Program-made: the position numbers and the translations under genes
Shown: positions 42,463 to 50,428 of the stretch, one piece after another
Numbering within the stretch: position 1 is the stretch's first letter
Layout: each line of letters starts with the position of its first letter
From: Raineyella sp044508675
GTDB taxonomy: Bacteria > Actinomycetota > Actinomycetes > Propionibacteriales > Propionibacteriaceae
NCBI GenBank assembly: GCA_044508675.1
Contig: JBIQHF010000012.1
Coordinates: forward strand, 1-64,000
Length of the DNA: 64,000 nt
Reading direction: 5' to 3'
The notes under the pieces: model-generated
Told to the model about the DNA's origin: nothing
The model's input: only the letters and a program-made list of their open reading frames with translations
Database searches by the model: none

Positions 42463-42492
42463 ATTGATCTCATCGATCTATCCGCCCATACT
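42463..42492 (+). promoter_or_regulatory. Candidate LysR operator and lysR promoter in the divergent region
   Basis: attgatctcatcgat at 42463-42477 is an imperfect dyad with the T-N11-A spacing of LysR operators and overlaps a TTGATC that could serve as -35. CATACT at 42487-42492 is a plausible -10 with a 16-bp spacer. Only 6 bp then precede the lysR ATG, which suggests a leaderless, autoregulated transcript. Inferred. Confidence 0.4.
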
Positions 42493-42498
42493 GGCGGC

Positions 42499-43434
42499 AT
42501 GGACCTGAAACGCGTGGACCTCAACCTGCTGGTGGCGCTGGATGCCCTGCTGTCGGAGCGCAGCGTCACCCGTGCCGCGGAGCGGCTCTCGGTCGGGCAG
42601 TCGGCGATGAGCTCGACCCTGGGCCGGCTGCGCAAGCTGCTCGACGACCCCGTGCTGGTCCGGGACGGGCGCGCTCTGGTGCCGACCCCGTTGGGTGCTT
42701 CCCTGGAGGTGCCGGTCCGCCGTGTACTGGCCGACGTGGAGCGGGTGCTGTCCAGTGCCGACGGCTTCGATCCGGCCGTCGACGAGCGGACCTTCACCGT
42801 GCTGGCCAGCGACTTCGTGGTGATGACCTTCCTGCAGCCCCTGTTGGTGCGGCTGTCCGAGGAGGCCCCGAACGTACGCTTCAACATCCACCCGCCCACT
42901 GAGTCCTTCGTCGACGAGCTGCGCCGCAGCCGGGTCGATGCCGTGGTCGTGCCCAAGGAGGCGGTGCCCGGGTACCGCAGCTTCCGCAACCAGGTGCTGT
43001 TCCGGGACCGGTACGTGTGCGTGGTCGACAAGAACAACCCGGAGGTCAACGGCACGGTCACCATCGAACAGCTCAGCACCCTGCCCTACCTGGCCTGGGG
43101 GTCGGCGGGGCTGCCCTCGCTGGTGGAGCTGCGGCTGGACGGGCTGGGGGTCGAGCGGCGGACCGAGCTGATCACCACGATGGGCATCACCCCGTTCGTG
43201 GTGCGAGGGACACCGCTGCTGTCGATCATCCCGTCGCGCCTGGCCGACTACCCGCTGATTCGTCGGGAGCTGCGGGTGCTGGAGCCGCCGGTCGACGTCG
43301 GGGGACTCTCGGAGACCCTGCTGTGGACCGACATCAACGATGACGACTCGAGCCATCGATGGATGCGGAAGGTGTTCGCCGACCATGCCGCGTCGATGAC
43401 CCTGGTGTCGGGGGAGGAACGATCCGGTCAATAG
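42499..43434 (+). CDS. LysR-family transcriptional regulator
   Basis: Regulator of 311 aa. The N-terminal winged helix-turn-helix reads DLNLLVALDALLSERSVTRAAERLSVGQSAMSSTLGRLRKLLDDPVLVRDGR, which places it near the NodD/NahR/PnbR branch of regulators for aromatic signals. The C-terminal effector-binding domain begins near residue 95. ATG 42499 is chosen; the upstream in-frame ATG at 42418 would add residues unlike the family. It is divergent from the leftward operon and directly upstream of the rightward arm (MFS, FAD monooxygenase and onward), so it can control both. The effector should be a ring compound or a ring-fission product. Confidence 0.92.
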   Translation: MDLKRVDLNLLVALDALLSERSVTRAAERLSVGQSAMSSTLGRLRKLLDDPVLVRDGRALVPTPLGASLEVPVRRVLADVERVLSSADGFDPAVDERTFTVLASDFVVMTFLQPLLVRLSEEAPNVRFNIHPPTESFVDELRRSRVDAVVVPKEAVPGYRSFRNQVLFRDRYVCVVDKNNPEVNGTVTIEQLSTLPYLAWGSAGLPSLVELRLDGLGVERRTELITTMGITPFVVRGTPLLSIIPSRLADYPLIRRELRVLEPPVDVGGLSETLLWTDINDDDSSHRWMRKVFADHAASMTLVSGEERSGQ

Positions 43435-43448
43435 ACCGCATCGAAGAC

Positions 43449-43467
43449 ATGTGTTTCCCGTCACATT
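43449..43467 (+). promoter_or_regulatory. Dyad upstream of the MFS gene
   Basis: ATGTG and CACAT form an inverted repeat with an 8-bp spacer (43449-43466). It overlaps GTTTCCC (43453-43459) and GTCACATT (43460-43467), and both also occur, the second inverted, upstream of the ferredoxin gene (46701-46717). Possible operator; no factor can be named. Confidence 0.35.
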
Positions 43468-43539
43468 CGGCGGCGCCTAGTTTCATCGGCAGACCAATCG
43501 CCGATCGGCTGAAGGCGCCCGACCGCAAGGGAGACACCC

Positions 43540-45231
43540 ATGAGCACCACCCGCACCACCACAGCGACCAGGGAGGGCACCGCCGGGCCCCCCGTCGTCG
43601 GCTACTCCGGGACGATGATCGCCGCCTGTTCGGCGGTCTTCGTCTCCCAGGCCATCAGCGCTCTGCCCGCCTCGCTCAACGGCCTGTTCCAGGCCGACCT
43701 CAACATCTCCGGCCTCCAGCTGACCTGGATCACCGCCGCCTTCATGGTCAGCGTGGTGGTCTTCGAGTTCACCTTCGGCGTCCTCGGCGACATGTTCGGC
43801 CGCAAGAAGCTGGTGCTCGGCGGCGCGGCACTCGCCATCGTCGGCAGCATCGTCTCCGCCACCGCCCCCGGTGTGGCGATCCTCTGGGTCGGTGCCGCGA
43901 TCAACGGCCTGGGGGCCGGCGCCATGTTCCCCGGTTCCCTGTCCCTGGTGGCGGCGATCACCCACTCCCCGGAGCAGCGGGCCAAGGCCGTAGCCCTGTG
44001 GGCCGGCGCCCTGTCCCTGGCTGCCGCCTTCGGCCCGATGGCCGGCGGCATCATCTCCTCGGGCGGCAACTGGCGCCTGTCGTACTGGTTCCTGGCCGGC
44101 ATCGCCGTCGTGGCACTGGTCCTGACCGCCCTGCTGGCGGTCGAGTCCTCGGCCCCTGAGGGCCGCAGGCTCGACGTCCCGGGCCAGATCACCTTCGCCC
44201 TGGGCCTCCTGCTCGTCCTCTACGGCGTGATCCAGGGTGCCGAGGAGGGTTGGGGCAGCCCCCGGATCATCGCGGCCCTGGTCATCGGGACGCTGCTGCT
44301 GGCGGCCTTCCTGGTGATCGAGAGCAAGGTCGAGTCGCCGATCCTGAACCTCAGCCTGTTCCGCAACCGCGCGTTCGCCGTGACCTCGCTGGTCTCGATC
44401 GTCGGCATGTTCACCTTCATGGGCGTCGGCTACGGCATCAGCATGTGGATGGGGCCGGTCCAGCACCAGCCTCCGGTGATGATCGCGCTGGCCTTCCTGG
44501 TGGTCCAGGCGCCGACGTTCGTGTTCGTCCCGCTGATCGCCCGCCTGCTCCGCGTGGTCAACCCCGCCTGGCTGCTCGCCGCCGGCTTCCTGCTGATGGG
44601 CCTGGGGGCCTTCCTGCTCAGCCGCCTCGACGTCACCGACACCTCCTTCGCCACGTTCATCGTGCCGTGCCTGGTCGTCGGGGTGGGCTTCGCGTTCGCC
44701 CTCAACTCGATGACTGCGGTGGCACTCAACAACGTCCCGATGCACCTGGTCGGCATGGGCAGCGCCACGATCAACATGATCCGTGACCTCGGCTTCGTGC
44801 TCGGTCCGGCGATCGTCGGCTCGGTCTCGCTCAGCTACGCCGGCCGCGCCTTCGCCCAGAACGTGTCCACCGCCGGCCTGTCTCCGGCCGACCAGGGCGC
44901 CGCGGAGCAGATCGGCCAGGTCGCCGGCCCACTGGTGGTCAACGGCATCCCGCAGGGGGCGCCCGGTTCGGGCGCGGCCGAGATCGCGCTCCGGGCGCTC
45001 GGTGACGGCTTCTCCCGCGGCCTGATGGTCGCCGCGGTCGCCGGTCTGGTCGCGGCGGTCCTGACCGCCGTGCTGATGGTCGGCGCCGGCGGCAAGGACC
45101 CGGAGCCCGACGCCTTGTACGACCCGATCCACCCGGACGTCGACGCCGAGCCGGTGGTCGACCTGCACGTCCCCGTCCACCCGCATCAGCCCGGTTTCGA
45201 AGGAGGTCGTTCCGATGACCGCAAGGCCTGA
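43540..45231 (+). CDS. MFS transporter, DHA2 (EmrB/QacA-like) family
   Basis: Membrane transporter of 563 aa with about 14 hydrophobic segments. The GDMFGRKKLVLGG loop between helices 2 and 3 is the MFS motif A, and GAGAMFPGSLSLVAAI and WRLSYWFLAGIA correspond to further family motifs. DHA2 proteins usually export drugs using the proton gradient, whereas aromatic acid uptake more often uses 12-helix AAHS carriers. It might therefore export a toxic intermediate or be recruited for uptake. It follows lysR and its stop is overlapped by 17 bp by the FAD monooxygenase gene. Confidence 0.9.
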   Translation: MSTTRTTTATREGTAGPPVVGYSGTMIAACSAVFVSQAISALPASLNGLFQADLNISGLQLTWITAAFMVSVVVFEFTFGVLGDMFGRKKLVLGGAALAIVGSIVSATAPGVAILWVGAAINGLGAGAMFPGSLSLVAAITHSPEQRAKAVALWAGALSLAAAFGPMAGGIISSGGNWRLSYWFLAGIAVVALVLTALLAVESSAPEGRRLDVPGQITFALGLLLVLYGVIQGAEEGWGSPRIIAALVIGTLLLAAFLVIESKVESPILNLSLFRNRAFAVTSLVSIVGMFTFMGVGYGISMWMGPVQHQPPVMIALAFLVVQAPTFVFVPLIARLLRVVNPAWLLAAGFLLMGLGAFLLSRLDVTDTSFATFIVPCLVVGVGFAFALNSMTAVALNNVPMHLVGMGSATINMIRDLGFVLGPAIVGSVSLSYAGRAFAQNVSTAGLSPADQGAAEQIGQVAGPLVVNGIPQGAPGSGAAEIALRALGDGFSRGLMVAAVAGLVAAVLTAVLMVGAGGKDPEPDALYDPIHPDVDAEPVVDLHVPVHPHQPGFEGGRSDDRKA

Positions 45232-46345
45232 GTCTGTCCTCGTCATCGGTGGAGGCTTCTCCGGGACCTCCGCCGCCCTCGAACTGGCCAGGCGCGGCGT
45301 ACGCGTCGACCTGGTCGAGATCAACCAGGACTGGGGCAGCTACGGTGCCGGCATCAGCATCGGCGGCCCCACCCTGCGAGCCCTGCACACCCTGGGCGTG
45401 CTGGACCGCTACCTCGCCGAGGGCGCCGCCTTCGACGGCACCGACGTGCTGACCGCCGACGGGGTGCCGCTGGCCGCCCTGCCCAGCCCGCGTGTCGCCG
45501 GGGGCGACGTCCCTGGCAACGGTGCCATCATGCGCCCGGTGCTGCAGCGGATCCTCTCCGACGCCGCCCGTGCCGCCGGGGTGCGGGTGCACCTGGGCAG
45601 CACCGCCGCCGACCTGGTCGACGACGGCTCGGGGGTCACCGCCACCCTGACCGACGGCTCCGTGCACCGCTACGACGTCGTGGTCGGCGCCGACGGCCTC
45701 TACTCCCGTACGCGTCGCACGCTGTTCCCCGACGTGCCCGGTCCCCGGTACAGCGGGCAGGGCGTGTGGCGGGCCGTGCTCCCGCTGCACCCGGGCATCA
45801 CCCGGACGACCCTCTGGGTCGGCGGGGACCGCAAGGTCGGCCTGAACCCGGTGTCGGACACGCAGATGTACCTGTTCGTCAACGAGAACCTCCCCGAGCA
45901 CCGCCGGGTGCCCGAGGACGAACTGCTGCCCCGGCTGCGGGCGCTGCTGGAGGGCTTCGCCGATCCACGCCTGGTGAGCGCCCGGGAGCAGCTCGACGAG
46001 GACTCGCTGATCTCCTTCCGGCCGCTGGAGGGGCTGCTGGTCTCCACGCCCTGGCACCTGGGCCGGGTCGTGATGATCGGTGACGCCGTGCACGCCACCA
46101 CCCCCCACCTGGCCTCGGGGGCAGGGATCGGGATCGAGGACGCGATCGTCCTGGCCGAGGAGCTGTGCTCGGGGGCCCACGTCGAGGAGGCCCTCACGGC
46201 GTTCGAGGAGCGCCGTTGGGACCGCTGCGCCATGGTGGTCAACAACTCCGGCCGCCTCGGACAGATCGAGATCACCGGAGGCGACCGCCAGGAGCACGCC
46301 GAACTGATGGCCGCCTCCTTCGAGGCGTTGCTCGCGACCATCTGA
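45215..46345 (+). CDS. FAD-dependent aromatic monooxygenase
   Basis: Flavoprotein monooxygenase of 376 aa in the PHBH/UbiH class. The ADP-binding GGGFSG motif is at 12-17, the DG motif in VVGADGLYSRTR and the GD motif in VMIGDAVHATTPHLASGAG, all canonical. It would hydroxylate an activated aromatic ring using NAD(P)H and O2. The paralogue at 53799-54929 has the same length (376 aa) and parallel sequence throughout, so the two arose by duplication. It is coupled to the MFS gene by overlap. Confidence 0.9.
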   Translation: MTARPESVLVIGGGFSGTSAALELARRGVRVDLVEINQDWGSYGAGISIGGPTLRALHTLGVLDRYLAEGAAFDGTDVLTADGVPLAALPSPRVAGGDVPGNGAIMRPVLQRILSDAARAAGVRVHLGSTAADLVDDGSGVTATLTDGSVHRYDVVVGADGLYSRTRRTLFPDVPGPRYSGQGVWRAVLPLHPGITRTTLWVGGDRKVGLNPVSDTQMYLFVNENLPEHRRVPEDELLPRLRALLEGFADPRLVSAREQLDEDSLISFRPLEGLLVSTPWHLGRVVMIGDAVHATTPHLASGAGIGIEDAIVLAEELCSGAHVEEALTAFEERRWDRCAMVVNNSGRLGQIEITGGDRQEHAELMAASFEALLATI

Positions 46346-46797
46346 CCGGTCCTGCCCGTACGCGGCATCGTGGCTGCGGACGTTGTGACCCTGCGGCGGA
46401 TCCTCTGCTCAGCCGCTGCAGTCGTGACGTCCGCATCCGTCCATAGGGTCCGCCACAGGGGTGCAGGCGGGCGAGAACGTCCGCCACCGAGCACAGCGTC
46501 CGCTGCAGGATCGGCGACGGAAGTCATGGCGGACTCCTACGGTCACCGGCCGGACCCGCTAACCACATGGCCGAACAATGTGCCGTACCCGGCGACGGCT
46601 CCGATGGGCCGACACCTTCGATAGCCCCGCCGGGATCCCCGCCGGCTAGCGCCTTTCGGTTAATTATTGATCATCTCAATGCCAATGATCGCTGAAAAAC
46701 GTTTCCCAAAATGTGACGTACCTCCTACGGTCTTCCTATCGGCCGGCGCAGGGAAGCGCCGAACCCGCCGATGCTGAACAGGAAGGCAACGAAGCCC
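46346..46797. promoter_or_regulatory. 452-bp regulatory region upstream of the dioxygenase genes
   Basis: No convincing gene. The left part holds six GTCCGC/GCGGAC hexamers (starts 46376, 46429, 46448, 46479, 46498, 46529), the last five with alternating 19 and 31 bp steps; the first and second are part of a 9-bp inverted repeat, TGCGGACGT...ACGTCCGCA. The right part is unusually AT-rich for this genome and contains the dyad ATTGA-N5-TCAAT at 46666-46680, matching the T-N11-A form of LysR sites, and GTTTCCC plus AATGTGAC at 46701-46717. A promoter for the ferredoxin-reductase-Rieske operon should be near 46680-46760. Confidence 0.6.
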
Positions 46798-47022
46798 ATG
46801 AGCATCTCGATCGCTCTCGACACCAGCAAGTGCCAGGCCTACGGGCTGTGCGTCGGCATCGCTCCCGACGTGTTCGATGTCCCCTCCGGTAGCTCCGTAG
46901 CGGTGCTGCTGCGTGACGTCGCGGACCAGGACGAACTCGAGGACCTGGAGGAGGCGGTCCGCAGCTGCCCTGCCCAGGCGATCGCGCTGGCCAACCTCGC
47001 CCTGACCGCCGGTGGTGCCTGA
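46798..47022 (+). CDS. [3Fe-4S]-type ferredoxin
   Basis: Small electron carrier of 74 aa. Cysteines 12, 18 and 57 (KCQAYGLCVGIAPDVF and RSCPAQAI) fit the C-x5-C...C-P pattern of actinobacterial [3Fe-4S] or [4Fe-4S] ferredoxins rather than a Rieske ferredoxin. Ferredoxins of this type serve P450s and several actinobacterial ring-hydroxylating dioxygenases, such as phthalate and PhdC-type PAH systems. ATG 46798 is chosen because MSISIALDTSKC is a typical N-terminus; an ATG at 46771 is possible. It is followed after 3 bp by the reductase gene, so electrons pass NAD(P)H - reductase - ferredoxin - Rieske oxygenase. Confidence 0.88.
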   Translation: MSISIALDTSKCQAYGLCVGIAPDVFDVPSGSSVAVLLRDVADQDELEDLEEAVRSCPAQAIALANLALTAGGA

Positions 47023-47025
47023 GTC

Positions 47026-48258
47026 ATGACCGCGCCCAGGAACGTCCTGGTGGTCGGCGGCTCGGCGGCCGGCCTCAGTGCGGCCGACGGTTTGCGCGAG
47101 GGCGGCTACGAGGGACCCATCACCATCCTCAATGCCGAGAAGCGGGCCGGCTACGACCGGCCGACGCTGTCCAAGGCGCTGCTGTCCGGCAGCGGCGAGC
47201 CGGAGGTCCGGGCCCTGCGTCAGCCGACGCACTTCGCCGAGAAGGGCTACGACGTCCGTACCGGCGTGACCGCGGCACGCCTCGACCCCGACCGCCAGGT
47301 CGTGGTCGCCGACGACGGCGAGGAGTTCGGGTACGACGCGCTGGTCATCGCCACCGGCACGCGCAACCGCACCCTGACCACCGACGACGGGCTGGAACTG
47401 CCAACCATGCGCACCGCCGAGGACCTCGTCACCATCCGTGACCAGGTCTCCTCCTGCAGGGCCGTCACCGTGGTCGGCGCCGGGTTCATCGGCCTGGAGG
47501 TCGCCGCCAGCCTGCGCGAACGCGGGCGGGACGTGACTCTCTTCGGAGCCCACCCGCTGCCGATGGACCACATCATCGGCCCGGAGGTCGCCGGCCTGAT
47601 CCGCGACGACCACCGTGCGCACGGGGTCGACCTGCACTCGGAGACGTTCGTCACCGGGATCGGCGGCCGGCCCGGCGCGTACCTGCTCCGCTACACCGAC
47701 CGCGCCGGCATCGAGCACACCCATGCCACCAGGTGCATCATCGCCGGCATCGGCATCACCCCGAACGTCGAATGGCTCGAGGGCTCCGGCATCGCCCTGG
47801 ACGGCGGCGTGGTGACCGACGCCGCGGGCCGGACCAACCTGCCGGACGTGTGGGCGGCCGGCGACGTCGCCTACTTCTTCCACCCGCTCTACGACGAGTA
47901 CGTCCGCGTGCACCACTGGACCAATGCCGTCGAGCAGGGCCGGGTCATCGGCCTGAACATCGCCCGGGACACCGACACCCCCTACCGGACGGTCCCCTAC
48001 TTCTGGACCGACATGTACGGCCACAAGTACCACTCCTACGGCCGCCGCCGTGACGACGACGAGGCCCGGCTGGCCATCGGCACCCTCGAGGACGACGAGT
48101 TCCTGGTGCTGTTCGGCCGCGAGGGCCGGTTCGACGCGATCGTCTCCCGGGGCTGCCAGCGCTCCCTGCGCGGCTACAAGAAGCTGCTGCAGAAGGGGGC
48201 GGGCTGGGACGAGGCGCTCGCCGAGGCCGGGCTCACCGCGGCCTCCGCTCCCGCCTGA
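47026..48258 (+). CDS. FAD-dependent ferredoxin reductase
   Basis: Pyridine-nucleotide-disulfide-type reductase of 410 aa. FAD-binding is seen in VLVVGGSAAGLSAADGLR, NAD(P)-binding in VVGAGFIGLEVAASLRERG, and the flavin-contact segment in VWAAGDVAYF. The C-terminal interface domain ends near residue 400. The family (BphA4/ThcD-like) reduces small ferredoxins for dioxygenases and P450s. It adjoins the ferredoxin gene and precedes the Rieske alpha/beta genes, so it should be the first electron carrier of that oxygenase. Confidence 0.92.
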   Translation: MTAPRNVLVVGGSAAGLSAADGLREGGYEGPITILNAEKRAGYDRPTLSKALLSGSGEPEVRALRQPTHFAEKGYDVRTGVTAARLDPDRQVVVADDGEEFGYDALVIATGTRNRTLTTDDGLELPTMRTAEDLVTIRDQVSSCRAVTVVGAGFIGLEVAASLRERGRDVTLFGAHPLPMDHIIGPEVAGLIRDDHRAHGVDLHSETFVTGIGGRPGAYLLRYTDRAGIEHTHATRCIIAGIGITPNVEWLEGSGIALDGGVVTDAAGRTNLPDVWAAGDVAYFFHPLYDEYVRVHHWTNAVEQGRVIGLNIARDTDTPYRTVPYFWTDMYGHKYHSYGRRRDDDEARLAIGTLEDDEFLVLFGREGRFDAIVSRGCQRSLRGYKKLLQKGAGWDEALAEAGLTAASAPA

Positions 48259-48369
48259 CCCGCCTCGCCCGTACGAACCAGCCGCCGACACCTGGCCACC
48301 CACCGCACCGTCGACCTCCGGACGACGGACCCGCCAACCCACCCGATCGGTTCAAAGGAGAACCCCATC

Positions 48370-49860
48370 ATGCATCGGTACCAAACACCGAGCGTTGACG
48401 ACACCTCGTACATCGACGCCGTCGTCGACCGGGTCGAGGCCTCCCTGGAGGAGAGCCTGCTGCCCGTCGACATCTTCAACGACGACCGGATCTTCGACGC
48501 CGAGATGCAGCGCATCTTCACGAAGAACTGGATCTTCATGGGACACGAGTCCGAGATCCCCCACAAGGGCGACTTCGTGATGCGCCGGATCGGCGTCGAC
48601 CGGGTCATCCTGGTCCGCGACAGCAAGGGCACCATCCGCGTACTCAACAACCACTGCCGCCATCGCGGCACCGAGGTCTGCCACGAGGACAGCGGCAACG
48701 CCACCGTGTTCAAGTGCCCCTACCACGGCTGGGCCTACAAGAACGACGGCGACTGGGCCGGCGCCCCGCTGATGAAGGACGCGTACGGCGAGAAGCTCGA
48801 CGCCCGCGAGTGGGGCCTGCTGCGCGCCCCCAAGGTGGAGACGCTGTTCGGCTTCATCTTCGCCTCGCTGTCCGCCGACGTCCCGCCGCTGCGCGAGGCA
48901 CTCGGTGACGCGGTGTGGGCGCTGGAGGCGATCTTCGACCTGCACCCGGACGGGGTGGAGGCGCTCGGCCCGCCGGAGGTCTTCACCGTCAAGGCGGACT
49001 GGAAGAACGGCGCGGAGAACTTCGCCGGCGACGCCTACCACGTCGGCACCACGCACTACTCCAATACCCTGGACGGGTTCATCCCCGGCCTCAACAACGT
49101 CGCGGTGGTTGCCCATGGCTACGACTTCGGCAACGGCAACAGCTTCATCGGCCACTCCATCCACGAGCTGATCGCCCCGCCGTTCACCATGTGGGGCTAC
49201 CCGGAGGACGTACGCAGCCGGTTCCAGCTCGACCGGCTGGACGACGTGCAGCGGGAGATGGTCGAGAACCGCCCGCCGACCATCGGCACGATCTTCCCCA
49301 ACCTCAGCTACCTGCGCTTCCCGCAGCCGTTCAAGGAGGGGGAGTGGCCCATCCCGTTCACCAACATTCGCGTCTGGCAGCCGGTCGCCCCGGGCGTGAT
49401 GGAGCTGTGGACCTGGGAGTTCGAGTACAAGTGTGCCCCCCAGGAGTACAAGGACAAGGCCTACCTGGCCGGGCAGTACGGCTTCGGCTCCGGCGGCGTC
49501 TTCGAGCAGGACGACACCGTGGTCTGGGAGGGCATCGCCAAGGCCGGCAAGAGCTCCTGGGCGCGGGAGGCCGGGATGCGGCTGCACTTCAAGCAGAAGC
49601 GCGACGGGGCCGACCCCGACTGGCAGGGCCCGGGCACGTACTACGAGTCGATCCTCGGCGAGTACCTCCAGGAGGAGTTCTACCGCCGGTGGGTCAAGGA
49701 GATGCGGGCGAACAAGTCCACCCAGCCCGCCGAGGTCCAGGCCGCCGAGACCAGGGCCGCTGGGATCAAGGCCGGCGAGACCCAGGCCGAGTCGGCCGCG
49801 CCGACCCCGCCGTCCACTGAGCCCGTGACCGAGACCGATCCGAAGGGGGCCATGGCATGA
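48370..49860 (+). CDS. Aromatic-ring-hydroxylating dioxygenase, large (alpha) subunit
   Basis: Rieske non-heme iron oxygenase alpha chain, 496 aa. The Rieske [2Fe-2S] ligands are C96, H98, C116 and H119 (CRHRG and CPYHGW). The mononuclear iron site is D221-x2-H224-x4-H229 in GDAYHVGTTH. The last about 50 residues are a low-complexity Ala/Glu/Thr/Pro tail, absent in typical homologues. An AAAGGAG ribosome binding site lies 8-15 bp before ATG 48370. With the beta subunit it should dihydroxylate an aromatic ring to a cis-diol. The substrate cannot be read from the sequence; similarity is general to phthalate, phenylpropionate and PAH-type enzymes. Confidence 0.93.
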   Translation: MHRYQTPSVDDTSYIDAVVDRVEASLEESLLPVDIFNDDRIFDAEMQRIFTKNWIFMGHESEIPHKGDFVMRRIGVDRVILVRDSKGTIRVLNNHCRHRGTEVCHEDSGNATVFKCPYHGWAYKNDGDWAGAPLMKDAYGEKLDAREWGLLRAPKVETLFGFIFASLSADVPPLREALGDAVWALEAIFDLHPDGVEALGPPEVFTVKADWKNGAENFAGDAYHVGTTHYSNTLDGFIPGLNNVAVVAHGYDFGNGNSFIGHSIHELIAPPFTMWGYPEDVRSRFQLDRLDDVQREMVENRPPTIGTIFPNLSYLRFPQPFKEGEWPIPFTNIRVWQPVAPGVMELWTWEFEYKCAPQEYKDKAYLAGQYGFGSGGVFEQDDTVVWEGIAKAGKSSWAREAGMRLHFKQKRDGADPDWQGPGTYYESILGEYLQEEFYRRWVKEMRANKSTQPAEVQAAETRAAGIKAGETQAESAAPTPPSTEPVTETDPKGAMA

Positions 49861-50378
49861 CCACCGAAAGCGTCCAGTTGACCACCGAGCAGATGCGCCA
49901 CCTGGCCGAGGACTTCTTGGCCCGCGAGGCGAAGCTGCTCGACGAGCGCCGCTACCGGAAGTGGCTGGAGCTCATCGACGACGACATCCTCTACGAGGTG
50001 CCGATCCGCGCCCAGAAGTTCGACTTCGACGAGGAGACCAACGGCGGCGGCTTCCGCATCCGCGACGACAAGTACCTGCTGACCATGCGGGTGGCCCGGT
50101 TGGAGACCGGCCAGGCCTGGGCCGAGGTCGGCCCCTCCCGGACGCTCCGCGTCGTCGGCAGCGTCCTGGTCGAACCCGGCGAGACCCCCGACGTGATCAA
50201 CGTCGAGAGCGCCGTGCTGCTCTACCGCCAGCGCGGCCACGACGAGCTGGGCGACATCATCCCGGTCCGGCGCACCGACCAACTGCGGATCACCGACGAC
50301 GGGCCCAAGCTGCTGCGCCGCCACGCGCTGCTGGCCACCGCCATCCTCCACACGCCCAACCTCGGCGTCTTCCTCTGA
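49857..50378 (+). CDS. Aromatic-ring-hydroxylating dioxygenase, small (beta) subunit
   Basis: Structural subunit of 173 aa with the NTF2-like fold: FLAREAKLLDERRYRKWLELIDDDILYEVPIR is the typical opening helix and strand, and FRIRDDKYLLTMRVARLETG and SAVLLYRQRG continue the sheet. It forms the alpha3beta3 hexamer with the alpha chain. The ATG overlaps the alpha stop by 4 bp. Its stop precedes a 50-bp gap and the diol dehydrogenase gene. Confidence 0.93.
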   Translation: MTTESVQLTTEQMRHLAEDFLAREAKLLDERRYRKWLELIDDDILYEVPIRAQKFDFDEETNGGGFRIRDDKYLLTMRVARLETGQAWAEVGPSRTLRVVGSVLVEPGETPDVINVESAVLLYRQRGHDELGDIIPVRRTDQLRITDDGPKLLRRHALLATAILHTPNLGVFL

Positions 50379-50428
50379 TCCCGTCTCCGCTCTAATCCCG
50401 TCTCTACCCAAGCTGAAAGGCAACAACC

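Noticed and set aside
46370..46624. 84-aa open frame in the regulatory region
   Set aside because: No ribosome binding site and Arg/Ala/Pro-rich random-like composition.
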